Part shown: one piece after another, positions 58,560-64,000 of the stretch
Layout of the letters: every line of letters begins with the position of its first letter
Numbering within the stretch: the stretch's first letter is position 1
From: Parelaphostrongylus tenuis
Taxonomy: Eukaryota > Nematoda > Chromadorea > Rhabditida > Metastrongylidae
Length of the DNA: 64,000 nt
Assembly: GCA_019055375.1 (NCBI GenBank)
Contig: JAHQIW010007200.1
Span: 124,001 to 188,000 of the forward strand
Direction of reading: 5' to 3'
The notes under the pieces: model-generated
Told to the model about the DNA's origin: nothing
Database searches by the model: none
What the model saw: only the letters and a program-made list of their open reading frames with translations
Translations under genes and position numbers: made by a program

Positions 58560-58866
58560 ACCAATCGGGTGCGCAAATTTTCGGGAGATACCCTCCGCTA
58601 TGGATCACACTAAACTGGAGCACAGAGAGGAGTGCGTAAAATAGTGTATTTCCATTCTGTGACTTTACATGGCTTCAATATTGAGAACAACAAAGAGGGA
58701 GGGTGGGAGGGCGAACAAAGCAAAGATTAAGATTAGCAGTTTTGAGGCGTTTGGAAAAAACGACTGAGTGTCTTCTGAGTCAAGGAAACAGTAGACATGA
58801 ACGGTAACTTTTGAATTATCACCAGTACTCACATTACTACTGAGCGTTGAACGAATGCACATCTCA
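58560..58866 (-). other. Conserved block 3' of receptor C, possible small coding exon
   Basis: On minus, a 65-codon frame (58,862-58,665) starts MCIRSTLSSNV, contains DNSKVTVHVYC and SEDTQSFF, and ends in a hydrophobic stretch (LLILIFALFALPPSLFVVL) before the stop. The copy at 42,117-42,420 keeps the central frame; more of the differences fall in third codon positions than in either other position (about 7 against 4 and 4). An upstream CTGAG before the ATG could be an acceptor. No family is recognised. Confidence 0.4.
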
Positions 58867-59049
58867 GAAAAGCAAAGAAGAATCAGTCATTCACTTGCTG
58901 ACAAAATTCCTTTATGCAAACTTCATTCGCATGTCATTCTATCTTCTGAGCCGAGTTCTTTGTGTTGTTGCAACAAGAGAGACATAGTTATTGATTGATG
59001 AAAGAAAATTTCTTACCTTGATTAGGGTTATAGAACTGTGTGGAAAATA

Positions 59050-59310
59050 TCATATATGCCTAGGAGAATTAAAAATAGGACCTTAAACAGGAGTCGAACC
59101 AGCGGTTCATCCATGCCGGGAACGTGTGCTACCACTGCACCACCGTGGTACATTCGTACCACCACTCATTCTTCAATATCTTTAGGATAGCTGTCAGCCA
59201 CCAAATCAACGAACACGTTTGCTATTTTTGCTCACCACTCAATTCTCTTAGGTGTATATGAAATATTATAACACCGCGAAAAAAGGTAGTAAAATACTAG
59301 TTTTGAATGT
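59050..59310 (-). repeat. tRNA-derived SINE with flank, family 1
   Basis: On minus, the flank (GTGAGCAAAAATAGC reverse partner, GATATTGAAGAATGAGTGGTG) leads into the unit 59,150-59,079 with GTGCAGTGGTAGCACACG and CTGGTTCGACTCCTG. It has the same order as 25,740-26,045. Confidence 0.6.
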
Positions 59311-60349
59311 GTGGGTTTGTACCGACTGAATTCAATAGTTACTGCATTACTGCCAAAACTGCTAGCCAAAAAGAATTTGTCATGAACTTTAGTTCACTTG
59401 TTATAAGTTCAATCTGGAGTCTTTCAAAATTTCTCTCGCATTTCAATCTTCCAGTTCTCTGTTTACCCGATGTCTGATTAATCAGAGGCAGGAGGGAATT
59501 AATCCCAAAGAGAAATCGATTTAGATAGCATAGCCACTATCTGCGACAGCCACTAGAGAACGTCGCATTTCTGCTTTATCATTATTCCGTAAAGAATTGC
59601 GTTCGACAAGCAAATATTTCCATCTCATCGAGGATAAAGGACTCTATACGCTGATAGCAACTTTTTACAGCAATATAAACTGTTACTGTGCTTAATTCAT
59701 CTTTCCGGAACAGGTTGCTGTAGCTGATGTCTCAATCAACTCGCTTATTTCACAAAGTAAAGACAGAACCATGCTGTTGACATAACAACACAAAGATCAA
59801 TTGGTTCTGATCAGGAAGTATGAGATTTATTCCCGTACTACTGGTATGCTGCTTGATTTAATATCGCTCGGCTCAGCCAAATCTTGTGATCAATCTGATT
59901 AGTAACTTGATAGACTACGAAAGCATTAGCTGATGATATAAGTTATACTGCCTGTTGATGTAAAAACATCAGCCAAACTGAAATGAAGGCTATGAGGTAG
60001 AGAACCTGAACAGGGAAAAGATCTTTTTTTGGACGCTCACGCAGTATGAAACTGATATAAGCAACTCAAATGAAGTACGCTAGTACAGATGTTCTAGATG
60101 AGTAATTTAAGTGATCAAGAACAGCGTCTCAAAGGACGTCATAAACCTAGGAGAAGTCAAAGGCTTATAGCAAACGATCTTTTACTTATTGTTGAAAAAC
60201 ACAATGATGAATGACAATCCTTTTCTTGTAGTCGAAATGATGAGTGTTCATCGTCAAAAGGGCGTAAACACCTCAATAATCTAGTATTCTCTTTGAAATA
60301 GAGAGTCTCATTAAAAAGTGATTTGCTTGAAATATACCTTGATTAAGAC
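59311..60349. other. No gene seen
   Basis: No supported frame or shared repeat. Confidence 0.35.
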
Positions 60350-60860
60350 AGATACCGAGTAATTTCAAATATTGAAGAAGGTGAAAGAGTCGCACCGCGA
60401 TAGTGAGGCAATGTATAAGGAAGTAAGGGTATAAGCAAAGCTGGTTCAATCCCCTTCTCAACACTCCATTTTAATCAATCAACTTGAGCACCTTATATCG
60501 AAAATTTGCAACAAAATTAGAGTCGACCAGCATTCTATGACATTCATAAGAAAGACGAAAACCCCAAACAGTAACCTAAAAGCAGACCAAAGGTTCAAAG
60601 ATCTCTGCGGAGAACGGGGCCATCAGGAAGCAAATTACGGCTTTTCTTGGCTATCTTAGAAGGTGCCAAGAGATAAGTCGAACCGGCATCCTTTGACACT
60701 GATCAAGAAATTGAATCCTCAATGAAGAGATGAACGCGTGGAGACGAATTCAATGCTAGAAGTACTGGTATCCGTTCAGTAAAACCGTGAAACGGGTCGT
60801 GTGTCTGTGTTTGTGGAGTGTGTGCGAAAAAACGACTTGAATATCAGAAGTGCTAGGATT
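60350..60860 (+). repeat. Two SINE-like fragments
   Basis: 60,380-60,465 has GGTGAAAGAGTCGCACCGCG and AGCTGGTTCAATCCCC and resembles 19,120-19,190. 60,740-60,860 twice repeats the GAA-TGCTAGAAGTACTGG / CAGAAGTGCTAGGATTC tail of the Ser/Leu-like SINE. The 94-codon frame at 60,801-61,085 begins inside this repeat and is not supported. Confidence 0.4.
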
Positions 60861-60869
60861 CACACATTG

Positions 60870-61819
60870 AATCATGACAATGGTTCTGTTAAAATAGATA
60901 AAAGTTATTTTGATTATTCAGAACATATCGCAGCCATCTCAATACGTGTAAACGGCAATAACAGATCGCGACAACCATGGTTAGATCTCAAATTATATAA
61001 ATGTGAATCACAACCGAGTTCTGGATGTGAGGTGAATTTCATTGCATCACAGTTCAGTATAGTGTGGCTGTATAAGTTTTGTTGACTTCAATAATAAGGC
61101 ATTCATGATGAGTACTGAAATCAACGTATAAGTAAATGAATGCGCGTTCGTTCGCGCTTGTGTAAATATTGTAGCCTTTCTCATAATCACTATCCGAGCC
61201 AACATGTCATGTGGCCTGTAAATGAGCCACTGTACAGCCCGATATTACAAAGATATCAGCCAGAAGCAATCGAGATTCAAGTTTGTGAGGATTGTACATG
61301 TTTGTGAGATAATAAAATGTTTGTACTAAGTATACCTAGTCTTCCCTTTCATATTGATTATTTTGCTTGCGCCACTAACTGAGGAAAACAATTCTGCTCA
61401 GGGGCGTTACCATTCAAAGTTCAACATCACCGCATCATCAAGCTCAATTAAAGTCTCTATAACGAGCAACAACAAGAAATATAGGAGACTTGGTGATTTT
61501 CTGAACGCAGTCTATAGATTTGTAATTTACTGCGGAGATTCAGTAATAATGGAAATCTAAAGCGTAAAAACATTCCGTTCCATGTAGATGTTGAATTTTT
61601 GTTATTTGCTGTCGAATATTTTACTAAATTAACTCTTCCTGTTGGGCTATAATGGCTGTTTTGAACAATAACTTTGCATCGCTTAGAATTATGAACTTTT
61701 ACGCCTAACAAGATCTCAAGATATCAATGGAAACAATAATGTTTCAGTCCCATTAGAACTCATATGAAGTCTTTGATAATGTTTTTAGCCGTTTTCCAAG
61801 GTTTGGCTGCAAATTCACA
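60870..61819. other. No gene seen; short dispersed-repeat trace at 61,195-61,235
   Basis: GAGCCAACATGTCATGTGGCC matches the 4,759 family. The rest is unassigned. Confidence 0.35.
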
Positions 61820-61985
61820 GGTTGCAACAGTCTTGCAGACACTCTTCATCAAAGATGCTGAGAAAACGGCATTGATGATGGCGAAAGCGCCGAAACAAGC
61901 GTGTTTGCCGAATTGTTCAAGCGGATAAATTTGTCACCAAACCTCGAAAATACGCCTAAAACCATGCCAAAAGAGACATGAAGTT
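61820..61985 (+). repeat. Hammerhead-bearing repeat, family 2, single copy
   Basis: It shares GAAAA.GGCA.TGAT, GCGAA..CGCCGAA, TGTTTGCCGAA..GTT and CGCCTAAAACCATG with the inverted pair at 29,361-29,726. Confidence 0.6.
61867..61910 (+). ncRNA. Hammerhead ribozyme fold, one core change
   Basis: Stem I is CGGCA/UGCCG (five pairs). The core reads UUGAUGA where CUGAUGA is required. Stem II is GGCG-AAAG-CGCC (four pairs after an extra U), then GAAA, then stem III ACA-AGCG-UGU with U before the expected cleavage point. All three helices form, but the C3-to-U change should greatly reduce or abolish cleavage. Confidence 0.65.
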
Positions 61986-62299
61986 CTAGCGATGTCTGTA
62001 ACAAACAGTCGATTAAGGAAGGTATCATATTACAATGCAGAGATGTACATGCTGTGATATTGAAACCGATTGATCAAACAAATACATCTTTTGAAAATAA
62101 TATTGGAGATATGGTGAGCTAAATTAGTACATAAAAACAGTGAAAAATGCAATAGAAATACGATTTTATATGATACCGAATAAAATTAAAGAATGTTTTG
62201 TTTCTCATTGTTCCGTGTGCATCAATTCGGCTACTATCAAACACATAAACCCAACCTGATATTTCTGTAATATTTCAGTATCTGCTCAAGACTTTGTAG

Positions 62300-62530
62300 T
62301 TGAGCAGGCCGTGGCTGAGTGGTGTGATGGCCGCCGCGGCGCGGCGCGAGGCCTATCCCCACTCCCAACACTCTTCAGCAGTTATTAACGGACGCCCTAT
62401 GGTACGCCACAGTCAGGCTGTCCTCGAGATTGTAATGAAGAAACAGACGTGCTCAGCCAGTAGTCTGCGACGTTCGAAAAGGCGACGAAAAACGAAGCGA
62501 GTGCTAGGAGTTTTAAGATCCGCATATTGA
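62300..62530 (+). repeat. SINE with Ser/Leu-tRNA-like head
   Basis: CCGTGGCTGAGTGGTGTGAT is a class II tRNA-type A box. A GC-rich GCCGCCGCGGCGCGG stretch follows, then CAGGCTGTCCTCGAGATTGT and AAGCGAGTGCTAGGAG, the tail shared with 1,455 and 17,133. The 76-codon frame across it is not a gene. Confidence 0.6.
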
Positions 62531-62639
62531 TTTAAAAAATTATGAAACGGATCAAACGAATAATAAAAGAGGGCTTTTTCTGCTTAGGAGAAAAAAAAAG
62601 AAAAAGCGATCTCAATCACTAGAGAGAAACTTTTTTTTA

Positions 62640-63480
62640 GAAGTGTTAGCAACTATTCGAAAGCTGAGATATGAAGCTACAACCCCACGTGACCGGTTTT
62701 CCAAACATCCACGCTGTATCATTCAAATCAAAGTCATGTTCCATAGTACCACGTTTTCTTCTCTTATCTCGCTTACATTTCGCTGGACAAAACTTGAACC
62801 CTAAAGTGAAGCAGTCCAACTGAGGCCCATGCTCTAACAAACTCAAAAGTGTGCTTGCTTTTTGAAAAGCTCTTTTGATCCTTGGATCTCCTTTGGTCTT
62901 TTGATTTGTGCTTTAAGCCTCGCCGGACAGAGCACCTTCTTAAGACTATTAGTAATCATCTGATAGGGCAATGTTTCCTGATTCTGGTTATGTGCTTATT
63001 TCTGGAAATACGGTTAACGGAAGAACTAAGATCTAGTTTCATATTTTTGCAATATTGCATGGAGGCTATTTTACAAGACGAAGGCCGTGGTAAGGGACGT
63101 AGCAGAGACGGGCGAGGCAGGACGATCAATATTTTGTTATATATCTAGGAATTTTTCCTCCGCATTGAAAGAAACTCTAGATAAAACGATTTACTAAATA
63201 CTACAAAAATACCTCTACACAGTGATAAGCTTATATGCTTCGAGCGAATCATACGCATGATAAAAGTGAAGACAAAAGGCGAGTGTGAAACATAATTTTT
63301 GGTTTGGATGCTACAGCGCTATCAAGGAGTGTTTTGAAAAACCGGTGACTTGGAGCTGTAAATCCTAGTCTCAGCTTTTGAATGATAACTAACACTCCTA
63401 CAAAAAGTTTCTCCACAGCGAATCAAGTTGGACTTTCATTTGTCAACTCCCAATCAGAAAGAACCTAAAAAAGCTGCGGA
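62640..63480. repeat. Fold-back element, copy 4
   Basis: The left arm (about 62,645-62,830, minus, with CGCTGGACAAAAC) and right arm (about 63,240-63,480, plus, GTGTGAAACATAATTTTTGG, CTACAGCGCTATC, TTTGAAAAACCGG) flank a centre with GACGGGCGAGGCAGGACGAT at 63,107. Blocks between arm and centre (GCTTTAAGCCTCGCC, TTTCTGGAAATACGGTTA) match copy 1 at 3,050-3,155. Confidence 0.55.
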
Positions 63481-63489
63481 TGAAAAGGT

Positions 63490-64000
63490 CAATACATGGT
63501 CCATTGTTAGATGATACCTATGCAGCAGATCAAAATCGAAATTATCCTAATTCAAACAAAATGAAGTTGTAGACCACCAGATTTTCTCTAATGTCCATTA
63601 TTATGAGTATTCCGCTTCATTATATGCATTTACCAGCATTCAACAGCTTTCTCTCTCCACACAATTTCGGTCATATACTTTGATTAAAAGCGTGACTGAA
63701 TCTAATATAGTTTTCAAAGGAAAAAAACCCACTATCATCGATTGGAACATAATCTATATCAATAGAGATGTTTTCAACATGTTATGGTCTTTATTTCCAT
63801 AATGAGATTTTAGCTGTGGAGCATTGAGCATTTGTAGTCTTTTTTCCGCCGAAGTTCCTATTTCAAGAGTAAGATGCAATGAACTATTCCGATTTTGTTT
63901 AGGAGAAAGCTACACTGTTACGGAACATATCTTCCATGTACATGGGTGCTGCGATTATGTTATATGAAACAAGCTAAACAAATAAATTGGTTCTATTAAC
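63490..64000. other. No gene seen
   Basis: AT-rich; nothing recognised up to the window edge. Confidence 0.35.

Noticed and set aside
60801..61085. 94-codon frame as a gene
   Set aside because: It begins within a SINE tail and shows no motif or splice site.

Overview
The window is AT-rich, intron-bearing animal DNA, and the evidence points to a nematode, probably a strongylid or hookworm relative. The main evidence is a seven-transmembrane chemoreceptor family of nematode type with short phase-conserved exons and GT/AG introns. In all three copies the start codon lies exactly 8 nt after a TTTCAG-like acceptor, as expected for spliced-leader trans-splicing. Penelope-like retroelement relics, hammerhead-ribozyme repeats, tRNA-derived SINEs and many fold-back repeats fit the same picture. 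Species is inferred; no search was run.

Layout. 1-30 kb is almost entirely repeats: two fold-back elements (2.7-3.6 and 7.7-8.6 kb), fold-back repeats at 4.8-5.3 and 23.9-24.3 kb, Penelope-like (RT plus GIY-YIG) relics at 6.0-6.4, 10.8-12.7 and 18.0-18.7 kb, a decayed coding-like stretch at 12.8-15.5 kb, a large CA microsatellite at 21.5 kb, one orphan candidate exon at 24.8 kb, and an inverted pair of hammerhead-bearing repeats at 29.4-29.7 kb.

30-58 kb holds three copies of one six-exon chemoreceptor gene: A (+, 30,308-34,478), B (-, 46,292-42,583) and C (+, 53,703-57,741). Exon sizes and phases agree in all three (96, 150, 132, 109, 116 and 194 nt in the intact form). Each copy is broken differently: A has a 1-nt deletion in exon 6, B a 1-nt insertion in exon 1, and C has stops, lost donors and small deletions. 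B and C are closest and look like an inverted segmental duplication that carried along a 3' block with its own conserved reading frame on the opposite strand. Introns are swollen with SINEs, fold-backs and retroelement relics. Between the genes lie a mariner relic (36 kb), a G-rich fold-back (39 kb) and a TTAA-flanked MITE candidate (47.3-48.4 kb).

58-64 kb returns to repeats: SINEs, the best-folded hammerhead (61.87 kb) and a fourth fold-back element (62.6-63.5 kb).

I found no intact protein-coding gene, no rRNA, no convincing functional tRNA, and no CRISPR array. The most interesting material is the two hammerhead ribozyme families, the recurring fold-back architecture, and the chemoreceptor family with its conserved leader and independent breaks.
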